From Halorientalis salina (GTDB taxonomy: Archaea; Halobacteriota; Halobacteria; Halobacteriales; Haloarculaceae), in contig NZ_SOSC01000001.1 in NCBI RefSeq assembly GCF_005049285.1, positions 248,001-312,000 on the forward strand: a stretch of DNA of 64,000 nucleotides, given 5' to 3'. Below the pieces are notes generated by a model. It had not been told where the DNA came from, searched no databases, and saw nothing but the letters and a program-made list of their open reading frames with translations. Shown here piece after piece: positions 17,830 to 27,037 of the stretch (positions are counted from its first letter, which is position 1; the number at the start of each line of letters is the position of its first letter). The position numbers and the translations under genes were made by a program.

Positions 17830-19215
17830 TCAGTCGACGGATTCGCCGACCGGTCGCTCCGGGCTCTCGGCGGCAACGCGGCGGATGCGACCCTCGATCT
17901 CGGGGTCGATTCCCCGCTCGCGGGCGTACTCGGCGATCACCTCGTACTGGGTGTCGAGCCGGTCGACGCGGTGGTGCTCGTCGAGAACGGGGAACTCGTG
18001 GTCGGTGTACAGGAGGTACTCCGAGGTGGCCAGCGTGTAGGTCTCCTCGTCCTCGATGGGCTGGCCGTCGACGGTGGCCGTGATGCGCCCGTCGCCGTCC
18101 TGTCGGATCGCGAGGCCGCTGACGTGGGCGTGCCAGCGGTCCGGGAGCGCCGAGAACCGCCAACCGTCGGCCTGTTCACAGAGGGTCCGCAGTTCCGCGC
18201 CGGTCAACTCGGTCACCGTCACCGGTTCGTCGAACGGAACGACGCTGACCAGGTCCGCAACGGTCACCGCACCGGACAGCGCCGCCCCTTCTCGGATCCC
18301 GCCGGAGTTCTGGAGACCCGCGTCGGCGTCCGCCGCCCAGCGGTAGGCGTCCGCGATGAAGTTCCCGATTCGACACTCGCCGCGCCCTTTCTGCTCCCGG
18401 TCGCGGACGAGGGGCGTCGCAACGTGGCCGACGACCTCCTCGAGGCCGGCGTCGTCGCGGCGAGCGACCAGCGATGCCTCGACCGCCTCGTCTTTCGGCC
18501 CGTCCGCGACGGCGTGGGCGTCGACCGTTCCCGAGCCGAGGTCGATTTCCAGGAGGGTGTGACCGTTGGCACCTGGACGCGTGAGTATCGTTCCGTCGAC
18601 GCGGTCGATCCGCTTCGAGTGGACGTGTCCGCCCAGGACCGCGTCGACGTCGGTCCGTCGTGCCAGTTCGTCGTCGCCGCTCCCGAGATGTGAGAGGACC
18701 ACGACGGCGTCGACGCCGCGTCGACGGAGTGCATCGGCCTCATCCGAGACCGCCGCGACCGGGTCGGTGAACGTCAGATCGCTCGCGCCGGGACACATCG
18801 ACGCGGTCTCGGGTTCGGTCACGCCGACGAGTCCCAGACTGGTTCCGTCCGCGTCGACGACCGTCGAGGGGACCACGCCCACGTCCGCCCCGAACGTGTC
18901 CCCGTCCAGTTCGACGTTGGCGCTCACCCAGGTCTGGGGCGACTCGGCGACGATGTCGCGAATCGCGTCCGGTCCGTAATCGAAGTCGTGGTTCCCGAAG
19001 GTGTCGGCGACAGGTTCGACCGCAGAGAAAAAATCCAGTGCCTGCCGTCCCTCGGAGACCATCGACAACACGCCCGGGGCCGTGTTGTCCCCGGTGCCGA
19101 CGACGACGGTCTCGGGCGTCCGGCGAGCGGCAATGAGTCCGGCCAGCCGACCCACCCGGTTCGGGTCGTCGTAGCCGTTCTCGAGATCGGAATAGTGGAG
19201 GAGACGAACAGACAT
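17830..19215 (-). CDS. 5'-nucleotidase / metallophosphatase family protein
   Basis: 461 aa, two-domain architecture. The N-terminal calcineurin-like metallophosphoesterase (~1-260) has RLLHYSDLENGYDD, VVGTGDNTAPG, FGNHDFDYGPD, VVVLSHLGSGDDE and DAVLGGHVHSK, which carry the dimetal ligands. The C-terminal 5'-nucleotidase substrate domain (~280-450) has CRIGNFIADAYRWAADADAGLQNSGGIREG. It probably removes phosphate from nucleotides or UDP-sugars. There is no signal peptide, unlike most secreted UshA-type enzymes, so it is probably cytoplasmic. The first metal motif is HYSDLE rather than the usual TxDxHG form. Confidence 0.9.
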   Translation of the reverse strand: MSVRLLHYSDLENGYDDPNRVGRLAGLIAARRTPETVVVGTGDNTAPGVLSMVSEGRQALDFFSAVEPVADTFGNHDFDYGPDAIRDIVAESPQTWVSANVELDGDTFGADVGVVPSTVVDADGTSLGLVGVTEPETASMCPGASDLTFTDPVAAVSDEADALRRRGVDAVVVLSHLGSGDDELARRTDVDAVLGGHVHSKRIDRVDGTILTRPGANGHTLLEIDLGSGTVDAHAVADGPKDEAVEASLVARRDDAGLEEVVGHVATPLVRDREQKGRGECRIGNFIADAYRWAADADAGLQNSGGIREGAALSGAVTVADLVSVVPFDEPVTVTELTGAELRTLCEQADGWRFSALPDRWHAHVSGLAIRQDGDGRITATVDGQPIEDEETYTLATSEYLLYTDHEFPVLDEHHRVDRLDTQYEVIAEYARERGIDPEIEGRIRRVAAESPERPVGESVD

Positions 19216-19322
19216 GCGGAGCCAGTAGGACGCCGGCGTTCAAGTCTCCTTTGGGTGTGAGCAGGACGGAGGGACCACAGCGGACAGCCAAGGCTTTAGG
19301 ACGCCGTCACCTACCGACGGGC

Positions 19323-19562
19323 ATGCAAGCGCGGACGACGGCGGACGGCGAGACGCTGTACGTGGACGAGCGGACGGTCGAACGAGGCTCGAAAGGCCCC
19401 TTCTACGCCGTCTACACCTCGGAAGCCGGCGAGACGAAGTGGGGCTACTTCTGTAGCAACTGCGAGTCGTTCGACACTGCAATGGACTCGATGGGTCGCA
19501 TCGAGTGCAACAACTGCCGCAACCTCCGGAAAGCCGACGAATGGGACGCCGCCCACGAGTGA
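19323..19562 (+). CDS. Small zinc-finger protein (DUF5816-like)
   Basis: 79 aa. The C-terminal half has a CxxC...CxxC zinc site (GYFCSNCESFDTA ... IECNNCRNLRKADEW). The N-terminal half is a beta-rich segment (GETLYVDERTVERGSKGPFYAVYTS). I believe it is one of the uncharacterised small haloarchaeal zinc proteins (DUF5816, from memory). ATG at 19323 follows a TATA-like CTTTAGG ~27 bases upstream. Function unknown. Confidence 0.75.
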   Translation: MQARTTADGETLYVDERTVERGSKGPFYAVYTSEAGETKWGYFCSNCESFDTAMDSMGRIECNNCRNLRKADEWDAAHE

Positions 19563-19646
19563 CCGTCGGACCGTCGACCGGACGGACGTTCAAATAAACT
19601 GTCAGGTAGATAGGCTTAAGACCAGGGGGATGGTAACGTCTACCAG

Positions 19647-19964
19647 ATGGCGACCGTTACCACGTCACTAGCCGAGAAGGCAGAGACCGTTTTCACCGAC
19701 CTGGGATACGTGGTTGACCGGGACGGACGCGAGCTTCGGGCACAGCGCAAGTGGCGCAACGTCCGGATCACACCGGTCGATACGCCGACCGAGGCCCCGG
19801 CGTCGGGGGACCTGCGCTGTTTCGTCACCTGGGAAGACCGGGCCGACGAACTCCGTGACCGTCTGGCCAGTTCCGAACCGGACTACGAGTGGGCCGTCAT
19901 CGGTATCGAAGAAAACGGCGGGTACGAGGTACACCACGCCCCGCAGACGCCGTTACCCGCGTAA
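19647..19964 (+). CDS. Conserved haloarchaeal hypothetical protein
   Basis: 105 aa, soluble alpha/beta protein starting MATVTTSLAEKAETVFTDLGYVV. Segments include RELRAQRKWRNVRITPVD and LRCFVTWEDRADELRDRL. No catalytic motif or metal site seen. A TATA-like TAGGCTTAAG ends ~27 bases before the ATG. The last 12 bases overlap the 3' end of the convergent aminotransferase gene. Codon usage matches neighbours, so I treat it as real; function not recognised. Confidence 0.72.
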   Translation: MATVTTSLAEKAETVFTDLGYVVDRDGRELRAQRKWRNVRITPVDTPTEAPASGDLRCFVTWEDRADELRDRLASSEPDYEWAVIGIEENGGYEVHHAPQTPLPA

Positions 19965-21137
19965 GGTCTCTCGGGTCGCCGCGAGGCCAGCTTCGACGTC
20001 GACGGCGGCATCCTGTGCTTCGAGCGCGTCGCCCAGCGCCGCGATAAGCGTCAGGACGTTCCCCCGCCGCGCGCTGTGGCCCATGCAGCCGATTCTGAGT
20101 ATTTCCCCAGAGAGGTCGCCGAGGCCGCCCGCCACCTCGATGCCGTACTCCCCCAGGAGGTGTGCGATGACCGCGTCGTCGTCGACGCCGTCCGGGAGCC
20201 GAACGGCGTTGAGGCTCGGCAACCACCAGTCGTCCGCGGGATTGAGTGCCATCCCCATCCCTTCGACGCCGGCTTTCAACGCGCCGGCCATCCGACGGTG
20301 ACGCTGCCAGCGGTTCTCGATGCCCTCCTCGGCGACCAGTCGCAGCGCCTCCCGAAGCGCGTAGACGTTCGTGATCGGTGCCGTGTGGTGGTAGGCTCGC
20401 TCGTCGCCCCAGTACTCCTGGAGCAAGGAGAGGTCCAGATACCACGACCGGACCGGCGTCTCGCGGTCGAGGATCTTTGCCATCGCCCGGTCGTTCAGGG
20501 TGAGCGGACTGGCACCCGGCGGACAGGACAGGCACTTCTGGGGCCCGGCGTAGGCCACGTCGATGCCCCACTCGTCGACGCGCAACTCGACGCCGCCCAG
20601 CGACGTGACGGTGTCGGCGATGACCAGCGCGTCGTGCTGGTGGGCGATGCGCGTGAGTTCCGAAACCTGTGGCTGTTTCGCGCCGGTGCTCGTCTCGGCG
20701 TGGACGAACCCGAACAGGTCCGGCTGGTGTTCGGCGAACGCGTCGGCGACGTCGGTCGGGTCGAGTGGCTCACCCCACGGCGCCTCGACGAAAACCGGGT
20801 CCCCGCCCGCGCGTTCGACCATCGCGGCCATCCGCTCGCCGAAGTAGCCGTTGCCCGGCACCAGCACGGTGTCACCGGGTTCGGTGAGGTTGCCGATGGC
20901 GGCCTCCATCGAGGCCGACCCGGTACCGCTGACTGGGATGGTCCACTGGTTGTCCGTCCTGAACGTGTACCGCAGCAGGTCCTGCACGTCGTCCATGATG
21001 TCGATGAACGCCGGATCCAGATGGCCCACGAGCGGCGTGCTCATCGCCTGCAGGACGCGCGGATGGACCTCGCTTGGACCGGGCCCCATCAGCAACCGGT
21101 CCGGCGGTGCTAATTCCCCTACCCTCGGTCGCTCCAT
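19953..21137 (-). CDS. Class V aminotransferase (alanine-glyoxylate / serine-pyruvate type)
   Basis: 394 aa PLP enzyme. Motifs: N-terminal LLMGPGPSEVHPRVLQAM (family opening), SGTGSASMEAAIGNL (phosphate pocket), FVHAETSTGAKQP, VIADTVTSLGGVELRVDEWGIDVAYAGPQKCLSCPPG (PLP-contacting Asp and Schiff-base Lys of the G-x-Q-K segment), and LRIGCMGHSARRGNVL near the C-terminus. It transfers amino groups between alanine or serine and glyoxylate, pyruvate or similar acceptors. ATG at 21137 is chosen because the family core starts ~12 residues later. The promoter region is shared with the divergent membrane-protein gene. Confidence 0.92.
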   Translation of the reverse strand: MERPRVGELAPPDRLLMGPGPSEVHPRVLQAMSTPLVGHLDPAFIDIMDDVQDLLRYTFRTDNQWTIPVSGTGSASMEAAIGNLTEPGDTVLVPGNGYFGERMAAMVERAGGDPVFVEAPWGEPLDPTDVADAFAEHQPDLFGFVHAETSTGAKQPQVSELTRIAHQHDALVIADTVTSLGGVELRVDEWGIDVAYAGPQKCLSCPPGASPLTLNDRAMAKILDRETPVRSWYLDLSLLQEYWGDERAYHHTAPITNVYALREALRLVAEEGIENRWQRHRRMAGALKAGVEGMGMALNPADDWWLPSLNAVRLPDGVDDDAVIAHLLGEYGIEVAGGLGDLSGEILRIGCMGHSARRGNVLTLIAALGDALEAQDAAVDVEAGLAATRETLRG

Positions 21138-21249
21138 ACAGGCACTAGCCACAGACTCCGTTAAAAGTGGTTCGAGACAACAGTTACCACGGATACTGTC
21201 ACTCGCTGCCACGAACAGCTTATATTGCGGGAAACCAAACAGAAAACGA

Positions 21250-22305
21250 ATGTTTATCGGCCACGGACTGCTCGCGTTCGCGGTGGTCGCCCTCCTCGGC
21301 CGACGTATCGGCTGGTCTCGCGAGGGGACGCTCTGGCTGGCAGTGCTTGCCGGCGGGTTCGCGACGCTTCCCGACGTGGACATGGTCTACGCGCCCGTGG
21401 GGCTGCTCGGCGGGGCGAGCGGGGCCTTCGGGGCCGCCGAGGCGTTCTGGCAGACCGGAAACGTCGTCCACCGGGTTCTCACCCACTCGCTCGTGGTCGG
21501 CCTCGTCGCGGCCGTCGCGTTCGGCGGCTGGACGGCGGCCCGTGACTGGGACGGCGCCGGGTTCCGCGGCCACTGGACCCGACGACAGGGCGTCCTGGCT
21601 GGGGCCGGGATCGCGTTGCTCGGTGGTCTCGTCGGGGGCGCTACGCTCGCCACCGGCGGCCTCGCGGGCGTCATCATGGCCGTCTTCGTCGCTGCCGGAC
21701 TGGGCCTCACGACCGTCGCCGCGAGGCGCGGGGTCACCTCGGGACAGATGGTCGGCATGGCGCTCGTGGGTCTGTTGAGCCACCCCTTCGGCGACATGGT
21801 CACCGGATCGCCGCCGGCCCTGCTGTATCCGTTCGATCTGACGCTCGTCGCCGACCGTTTCGTCCTCCATCCGGATCCAACGCTCCACCTGGTGGGGGCC
21901 TTCGTCGTCGAGTTGTCGACGTTCTGGCTGGCTGCGTACGCGTACTGTCGGCTTCGTGACGAACGCGTCCGCGAATACGTGTCGCCCCGTGCGGCGGTCG
22001 GCGTCGGCTACGCCGCGGCCGCGCTCCTCATTCCGGCACCGACGCTCGCAGCGTCCTCACACTTCGTCTTCAGCATCCTCGCCGTCGGCTTCGTCGGCTC
22101 CGTCGGCGTCAAGCGAGACAGCTTCCGAGGGGGAGCCGCCCCGTTCCGCACCGGCGACAGGGCCGTTCTCACGCGTGGATACGGGTGGTTGTTCTCCGAT
22201 CGGCGGCCGGTCGCGGTCGCGGACGTGCCGACAGCGCTCGTCACCGGACTCACGGCGGTAACGCTGGCTGTCACCGGGTACACGATCGCGTACCTGATAG
22301 TCTAA
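21250..22305 (+). CDS. Metal-dependent hydrolase-like membrane protein (YdjM/DUF457 type)
   Basis: 351 aa with about eight membrane segments. It starts FIGHGLLAFAVVALLG (His near the N-terminus), then FATLPDVDMVYAP and VVHRVLTHSLVVGLVAAVAF, and later LLSHPFGDMVTGS. The D-x-D, HRxxTHS and HxxxD motifs embedded in helices match the YdjM/DUF457 'membrane-bound metal-dependent hydrolase' family. True substrates are unknown (phospholipid or LPS metabolism has been proposed for relatives). ATG at 21250 has a TATA-like CTTATATT ~25 bases upstream. First of three consecutive membrane-protein genes. Confidence 0.83.
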   Translation: MFIGHGLLAFAVVALLGRRIGWSREGTLWLAVLAGGFATLPDVDMVYAPVGLLGGASGAFGAAEAFWQTGNVVHRVLTHSLVVGLVAAVAFGGWTAARDWDGAGFRGHWTRRQGVLAGAGIALLGGLVGGATLATGGLAGVIMAVFVAAGLGLTTVAARRGVTSGQMVGMALVGLLSHPFGDMVTGSPPALLYPFDLTLVADRFVLHPDPTLHLVGAFVVELSTFWLAAYAYCRLRDERVREYVSPRAAVGVGYAAAALLIPAPTLAASSHFVFSILAVGFVGSVGVKRDSFRGGAAPFRTGDRAVLTRGYGWLFSDRRPVAVADVPTALVTGLTAVTLAVTGYTIAYLIV

Positions 22306-22358
22306 CTACCCATTCCGTGGGCGATAGGATTTCAAGCCCACAGTCGAATGTTCGGGAT

Positions 22359-22958
22359 ATGGATACAGTCGGGCTGGCTCGAATCGTCAGGGACCAGCGA
22401 AACAACGCGATACTCGGCTGGATACTGGTCAGTCTCGTGGCCGTGGTCAGTGTCGGAAGCCTGATAACCGGGTACCTGCTCTGGGCGCTCTTTACGGCCG
22501 CAGTCGTGGCCATCGCCGTGTTCCCGGCGGTGAGCCTGCGTAACGTCTGGATGATGCCGCCCTGGGAGGTGCTCTTGCTGGCGACGCTGCCGACCATCGG
22601 ACGGCTGTTCGCGACGACGCTCGTGACTGGTCGGGTCGCGACGTACGTCTCGGTCGCGGCGCTCGCGTTGCTCGTCGCGGTCGATCTCAACGCCTTCACG
22701 CCGATCGAGATGAGCGACGGGTTCGCCGTGTTCTTCGTCGTCGTCACGACGATGGCCACGGCCGGTGTCTGGGCCGTGACGCGCTGGGGGTCCGACGTGC
22801 TCCTCGGGACCGGATTCCTGACGACCGAGCGGGCGTTGATGCTGGAGTTCGTCGCCTCGTCGGTCGCCGGCGTGTTCGCCGGTATCGTGTTCGTACTCTA
22901 CTTCCGTCGCCTCGCCGATCCCCGCGAGCGGCTCCCCGAGGAGGTGAGGCCCTCGTGA
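22359..22958 (+). CDS. Integral membrane protein, unknown function
   Basis: 199 aa with about six hydrophobic helices, starting MDTVGLARIVRDQRNNAILG. No recognisable catalytic motif. It ends with a charged tail (RRLADPRERLPEEVRPS). The stop codon overlaps the GTG of the next membrane-protein gene (GTGA), so the two are translationally coupled and their products probably form one complex or pathway. ATG at 22359 is supported by the onset of haloarchaeal coding pattern. Confidence 0.75.
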   Translation: MDTVGLARIVRDQRNNAILGWILVSLVAVVSVGSLITGYLLWALFTAAVVAIAVFPAVSLRNVWMMPPWEVLLLATLPTIGRLFATTLVTGRVATYVSVAALALLVAVDLNAFTPIEMSDGFAVFFVVVTTMATAGVWAVTRWGSDVLLGTGFLTTERALMLEFVASSVAGVFAGIVFVLYFRRLADPRERLPEEVRPS

Positions 22959-23626
22959 AGTTCAGGGACCGCCTGGGGATCTCGGTCGCCTGGCAGCACC
23001 GCCTGACGTGGCTGATGGAAACGGCGATGATCGGGATCTTCTTCGTCGGCCTCTACGAGCTACAGGTCGGAATCATGATCAACACGGGCGTCGGCATTCT
23101 GGCCACCCAGCTCCCGCCCATCCTCGAACGCGACTACGAGATCCCGATGGACCCGGCGCTGACCCTCTGGATCACGTCCGCCGTCTTCCTGCACGCCCTC
23201 GGCGTCATGGGTCTCCCAGGTGGCGCCGAGAACCTCTATCGGTCCGTTCCGTGGTGGGACCACATGACACACGCCTTCTCGGCGTCGGTCGTCGCCGCCG
23301 TCGGCTACGCGACCGCCCGCTCGTTCGACCTCCACGACGACGACGTGGACCTCCCACCGAAGTTCATGTTCGTCTTCATCCTCCTGTTCGTGCTGGCCTT
23401 CGGCGTCTTCTGGGAGGTCATCGAGTTCGCCCTCGGCGAGATCGCACGGCTCGCCGGCGGCCAACCGATCCTCGCCCAGCACGGGATCGAGGACACGATG
23501 AAAGACCTCATCTTCAACACCGTCGGCGCGATCATCGTCGCGACCTGGGGCACGGCCCACCTCACCGACGTCGTCGGTGCCGTCTCCGAGTACTTCGAGT
23601 CCGACCGACCCGCCAGGAGCGACTGA
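22955..23626 (+). CDS. Integral membrane protein (DUF2238/YjdF-like)
   Basis: 223 aa, five to six membrane segments, GTG start overlapping the preceding stop. It carries YRSVPWWDHMTHAFSASVVAAVGYA and, in a late helix, FGVFWEVIEFALGEIA, followed by GIEDTMKDLIFNTVGAIIVA. The D-H-x3-H, WE..E and D..D..N polar residues within helices resemble DUF2238/YjdF membrane proteins; the assignment is tentative. Co-transcribed with the upstream membrane gene. Confidence 0.75.
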   Translation: MKFRDRLGISVAWQHRLTWLMETAMIGIFFVGLYELQVGIMINTGVGILATQLPPILERDYEIPMDPALTLWITSAVFLHALGVMGLPGGAENLYRSVPWWDHMTHAFSASVVAAVGYATARSFDLHDDDVDLPPKFMFVFILLFVLAFGVFWEVIEFALGEIARLAGGQPILAQHGIEDTMKDLIFNTVGAIIVATWGTAHLTDVVGAVSEYFESDRPARSD

Positions 23627-23649
23627 CTCGATCCCGGTTCGGGAGGGGG

Positions 23650-23657
23650 TTTTATGA
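23650..23657 (+). promoter_or_regulatory. Putative TATA box of dodecin gene
   Basis: TTTTATGA lies 25-32 bases before the dodecin ATG, just after the stop of the upstream membrane gene. Spacing fits an archaeal core promoter and a leaderless mRNA. Confidence 0.45.
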
Positions 23658-23681
23658 CGCTATGCCAAGTATTGACACGCG

Positions 23682-23882
23682 ATGGTTTTCAAGAAAATCA
23701 CGTTGATCGGAACGAGCGAGGAGAGCTTCGACGAGGCGGTCGACGACGCGTGTGACCGCGCTGAGGCGACGCTGGACAACGTCTACTGGGTCGAAGTCGA
23801 GGAGATGGGCGTCGAAATCGCGAGCGCGCCGGAGCGACAGTATCAGGCGGAAGTCGAAGTCGCCTTCGAACTGGCAGAGTAA
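23682..23882 (+). CDS. Dodecin (flavin-binding protein)
   Basis: 66 aa, full length. Pattern [45 protein letters not shown], then a C-terminal strand. The tryptophan in YWVEVEE is the residue that sandwiches the flavin, and the acidic surface is typical of the haloarchaeal form. Dodecins assemble as hollow dodecamers that store riboflavin and related flavins and quench their photoreactivity. Own TATA-like box; convergent with the IscA-type gene. Confidence 0.93.
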   Translation: MVFKKITLIGTSEESFDEAVDDACDRAEATLDNVYWVEVEEMGVEIASAPERQYQAEVEVAFELAE

Positions 23883-23907
23883 CACCCTTCGGTTCGGGTT
23901 CCCGTCG

Positions 23908-24267
23908 TTACGTTCTGAAACTCTCTCCGCAGCCACATTCCGAGACCACGTTGGGGTTCTCCACGTGGAACCCCTCGCCCTGGAGCCCGTCCTCGAAGTC
24001 CAGTTGGCTCCCGCCGATGTAGTCCATGCTGGCGGGGTCGACGAAGACGCGCAGGCCGTGGTGTTCGAAGACGGTGTCGTCGTCCTCGGGTTCGTAGTCG
24101 AACCGCATCCCGTAGGAGAGCCCGGCACAGCCGCCCTGCTGAACGAACAGTCGCAGGCCGGCGACCGCCGTGTCCATGTCCTCGCTTTCGAGCAGGCGGA
24201 TCGCCTCCTCGGCGGCGGTCTCGCTGACCTCGATCTCGGTCTCGACAGCCGCAGTCGTTTCGCTCAT
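23908..24267 (-). CDS. IscA/ErpA/HesB-type iron-sulfur carrier protein
   Basis: 119 aa. After an N-terminal ~15-residue extension, the A-type carrier fold follows: VSETAAEEAIRLLESEDMDTAVAGLRLFVQQGGCAGLSYGMRFD, then VFVDPASMDYIGGSQLDFEDGLQGEGFHVENPN and the terminal CGCGESF. The three conserved cysteines (GGCAG and CGCG) bind an Fe-S cluster or iron for transfer to apo-proteins. ATG at 24267. Followed upstream by a ~290-base intergenic region with no clear extra features. Confidence 0.95.
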   Translation of the reverse strand: MSETTAAVETEIEVSETAAEEAIRLLESEDMDTAVAGLRLFVQQGGCAGLSYGMRFDYEPEDDDTVFEHHGLRVFVDPASMDYIGGSQLDFEDGLQGEGFHVENPNVVSECGCGESFRT

Positions 24268-24560
24268 GAGCCACTCTAGTTCAGGGAGCCTGTTAACTGT
24301 ATTGCCACACTCCACCAGTATCGAGGCCCGATTGGACGAGAATACGGAACTCGCGCAGAACCGACGGCCACGGGACAGTCGTTTTCGGTAAGAATCAGTT
24401 ACACGGACCGACCAGGGGACGAGTTTCAGAACGGTTCCCGTACCAGCGAGGAGAGCCGCTAATGCGGGCCCGAATGGCGGATTCGGCGGAGCTGTAGTTC
24501 GGCCGATCCTAATCGTTTTGGCGTCATCATCAAGCGACCGTACCACTGAGTAATGGATAC
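24268..24560. other. Intergenic region between divergent genes
   Basis: 293 bases separating the divergent iscA-like and winged-helix genes. It must hold both promoters; CCTAATCG at ~24508 is a weak TATA candidate for the rightward gene. No gene or repeat recognised. Confidence 0.35.
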
Positions 24561-25730
24561 ATGACTGCCGTTGCACCTGGAAACCAAACCACTGGTCCGA
24601 CACTGGATACGACTACCTGGTTCGACCTCCTCTCGAATCGACGAACCCGAAGCGTCCTGGCGACGTTGCGCGACCGACCGGACGGACTCGCGCCCCGGCA
24701 ACTCGCGGCCAGCATTGCCAGTGCTGAACACGACGTTCCGATTCGGGCCGTGACTGACGAACAGGTCGAAGGCGTACTGACGAGCCTCCGACACCACCAG
24801 CTCCCGAAGCTCGAATCTGTATCGCTCGTCACGACCGACGGTGGTCGAGTGATCCTGGCCGATTCACCGCCACCGCTGGAAAGCCCTCTCGCAGTCGCAC
24901 TCGATCTCCGAGGGACCGATGACGCGATCGATGCCACCTTCGATGCACTGGCCTCCGAAACGCGCCGGAAGCTCGTCGCACGGCTGAGAACCGAAGGCAC
25001 GATGAGTGTCACAGCGCTGACGACGCGTCTCGAAGAGACCAGCGAATCCGGCGCCGACGACCTGGCGATCGGACTCCACCACAGACACCTCCCGAAACTC
25101 GACGACGCGGGGATCGTCGACTACGACCCCGACGACGAGACAGTCAGCTACGAGGGCCTCCCCGTCGACGAGGAAACCTGGCTCGACCGGCTGCTGGGCG
25201 ACCAGACGCGACCGAGCCAATGGACCGACAACAGTGATCCGTCCGACATCTGGACGGTCCGCGGCCACGAGCACATCGTCGATCGCGGGCAGGAACTGTT
25301 CGACCGGGCTGATGAGGAACTGTTCCTGATGATAACGTCCGACGGGCTTCTGGAGCCGACGTGTATCGAAAAACTACACGACACCCTCGACCGCGGTGTC
25401 GACGTCTACCTCGGGTCACAGAACGAGGCGGTTCGTGATCTGGTTCGGGCGGAGGCTTCCCGGGTCATGATCTGGGAACCGCAACTGGACTGGCTGAACC
25501 TTCCCCTGACCGACGAGACAGTGAGCCGACTCGTGATGGCAGACCGCGAAGCGGTCATGCTCGGCCTGCTCGGTGACGAACTGGCGAACGGGAACTACAG
25601 CGAGCGGGCGCTCACCGGCGAGGGGCACACCAACCCGCTCGTCGTCCTCGTGCGGGAAACGTTCGGTGCCCGTCTGGACCATCTGAACGGGGAGAGCGCG
25701 GACGTGCTCTCGTATCTTCTCACTCGCTGA
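24561..25730 (+). CDS. Transcription regulator-like protein with tandem winged-helix domains and TrmB-like C-terminus
   Basis: 389 aa. Two similar N-terminal winged-helix-like repeats: ~20-100 (WFDLLSNRRTRSVLATLRDR ... LRHHQLPKLESV) and ~125-200 (FDALASETRRKLVARLRTEG ... LHHRHLPKLDDAG). Both end in the HH-x-LPKL signature of haloarchaeal DUF7344-type domains. The C-terminal half (~225-389) resembles the sugar-sensing or TrmB-like / DICT-like sensor region (RGHEHIVDRGQELFDRADEELFLMITSDGLLE). It is probably a DNA-binding regulator with an effector domain; the ligand is unknown. The 3' end interlocks 11 bases with hisD. Confidence 0.78.
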   Translation: MTAVAPGNQTTGPTLDTTTWFDLLSNRRTRSVLATLRDRPDGLAPRQLAASIASAEHDVPIRAVTDEQVEGVLTSLRHHQLPKLESVSLVTTDGGRVILADSPPPLESPLAVALDLRGTDDAIDATFDALASETRRKLVARLRTEGTMSVTALTTRLEETSESGADDLAIGLHHRHLPKLDDAGIVDYDPDDETVSYEGLPVDEETWLDRLLGDQTRPSQWTDNSDPSDIWTVRGHEHIVDRGQELFDRADEELFLMITSDGLLEPTCIEKLHDTLDRGVDVYLGSQNEAVRDLVRAEASRVMIWEPQLDWLNLPLTDETVSRLVMADREAVMLGLLGDELANGNYSERALTGEGHTNPLVVLVRETFGARLDHLNGESADVLSYLLTR

Positions 25731-26991
25731 ACCGTCGCCGAACGCTCTCGGCGTGTCCCTCCAGCCCCTCCGCATCGGCGAGGGTCGTGATCGTCTCCGA
25801 GATATCCGCGAGCGCGTCGCGGTCGAGTCGCTGGACCGTCGTCGCCCGGAGAAACGTCTCCACCGAGAGGCCGCCGTACCGGCGCGCACCGCCGCCCGTC
25901 GGTAGAACGTGGTTCGGTCCGCTCGCGTAATCGCCGGCGGCGACCGGCGAGTACGGGCCGAGGAAGACGCTCCCGGCGCTGTCGATGCGGTCGAGCAGTT
26001 GTTCGTCGTCGTCGGCGACGATAGTCAGGTGTTCGGCGGCGTACTCCTCCGTGAACAGAACCGCCTCGCTCATCGACCGGGCGAGCAACACCCCGCTCGC
26101 GTCGTTTTCCAGCGCGGCGCTGATCGTCTCCTCGCGCTCGCGTTCGCCGACCTGCGCGTCGATTTCCTCGGCGACCGCCTCGGCGAGGGTCTCGTCGTCG
26201 GTGACCGCGACCACGGACGAGTGAGCGTCGTGTTCGGCCTGGGCGACCACGTCCGCGGCGACGAGTTCCGGGTCGGCCGTCTCGTCGGCCAGGACGGCGA
26301 CCTCGCTCGGCCCCGCGAGGAAGTCGATCTCGACCTCGCCCCGGACCTCGGCCTTGGCGGCGGTGACCCAGCGGTTGCCCGGCCCGACGATCGTCTGGAC
26401 GCGATCGACCGTCTCGGTTCCGTACGCGAGCGCGGCGATGGCCTGTGCGCCGCCGACCTGGTAGACGGCGTCGGCACCCGCGATGTGGATGGCGGCCAGC
26501 GTCACCTGATTCAAGTCCTCGGCGGGCGGGGTCGTGACGACGACGTGGTCGACGCCGGCGACCTTCGCGGGGATGACGCCCATGAGGGCGCTGGATGGGT
26601 ACGCCGCGGTGCCCCCCGGGACGTACGCGCCGGCGCGTTCGACCGGCCGGTATCGCTTGCCCAGTTCCCGGCCGTCGAAGTCTTCGCGCCAGTCTTCGGG
26701 GACCTGGCGCTCGTGGAACGCCCTGATGTTCTCGGCCGCGGACTCGATGGCGGATCGGAGTTCCTCGTCGAGTTCCTCGGCCGCCCGTTCGGCCTCGTCG
26801 GTCACGTCCAGGTTGCCGACCGAAACGCCGTCGAACTCCTCGGTGAACTCCCGGACGGCCACGTCGCCTTCCTCGTGGACCCGGTCGACGATGTCGCGGA
26901 CGTCGTCCCGTACCTCCTCGATCCCGGCGTCCCGGTCGAAGAGTGCGGCCCGCTCGTCGGGTGCCAGGTCCGAAATCTCCCGTACGTTCAT
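25720..26991 (-). CDS. hisD: Histidinol dehydrogenase
   Basis: Catalyses the last two steps of histidine synthesis, L-histidinol to L-histidine, with NAD and zinc. 423 aa, normal length. Diagnostic motifs: [86 protein letters not shown] (zinc and catalytic residues) and [28 protein letters not shown] start. It stands alone here; no other his genes are in the window, consistent with scattered his genes in haloarchaea. Confidence 0.97.
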   Translation of the reverse strand: MNVREISDLAPDERAALFDRDAGIEEVRDDVRDIVDRVHEEGDVAVREFTEEFDGVSVGNLDVTDEAERAAEELDEELRSAIESAAENIRAFHERQVPEDWREDFDGRELGKRYRPVERAGAYVPGGTAAYPSSALMGVIPAKVAGVDHVVVTTPPAEDLNQVTLAAIHIAGADAVYQVGGAQAIAALAYGTETVDRVQTIVGPGNRWVTAAKAEVRGEVEIDFLAGPSEVAVLADETADPELVAADVVAQAEHDAHSSVVAVTDDETLAEAVAEEIDAQVGEREREETISAALENDASGVLLARSMSEAVLFTEEYAAEHLTIVADDDEQLLDRIDSAGSVFLGPYSPVAAGDYASGPNHVLPTGGGARRYGGLSVETFLRATTVQRLDRDALADISETITTLADAEGLEGHAESVRRRFSE

Positions 26992-27037
26992 GTCACCCCG
27001 TTCGGGAGCGAGTTAAAAACGGTTGTCGAACTCGTCG

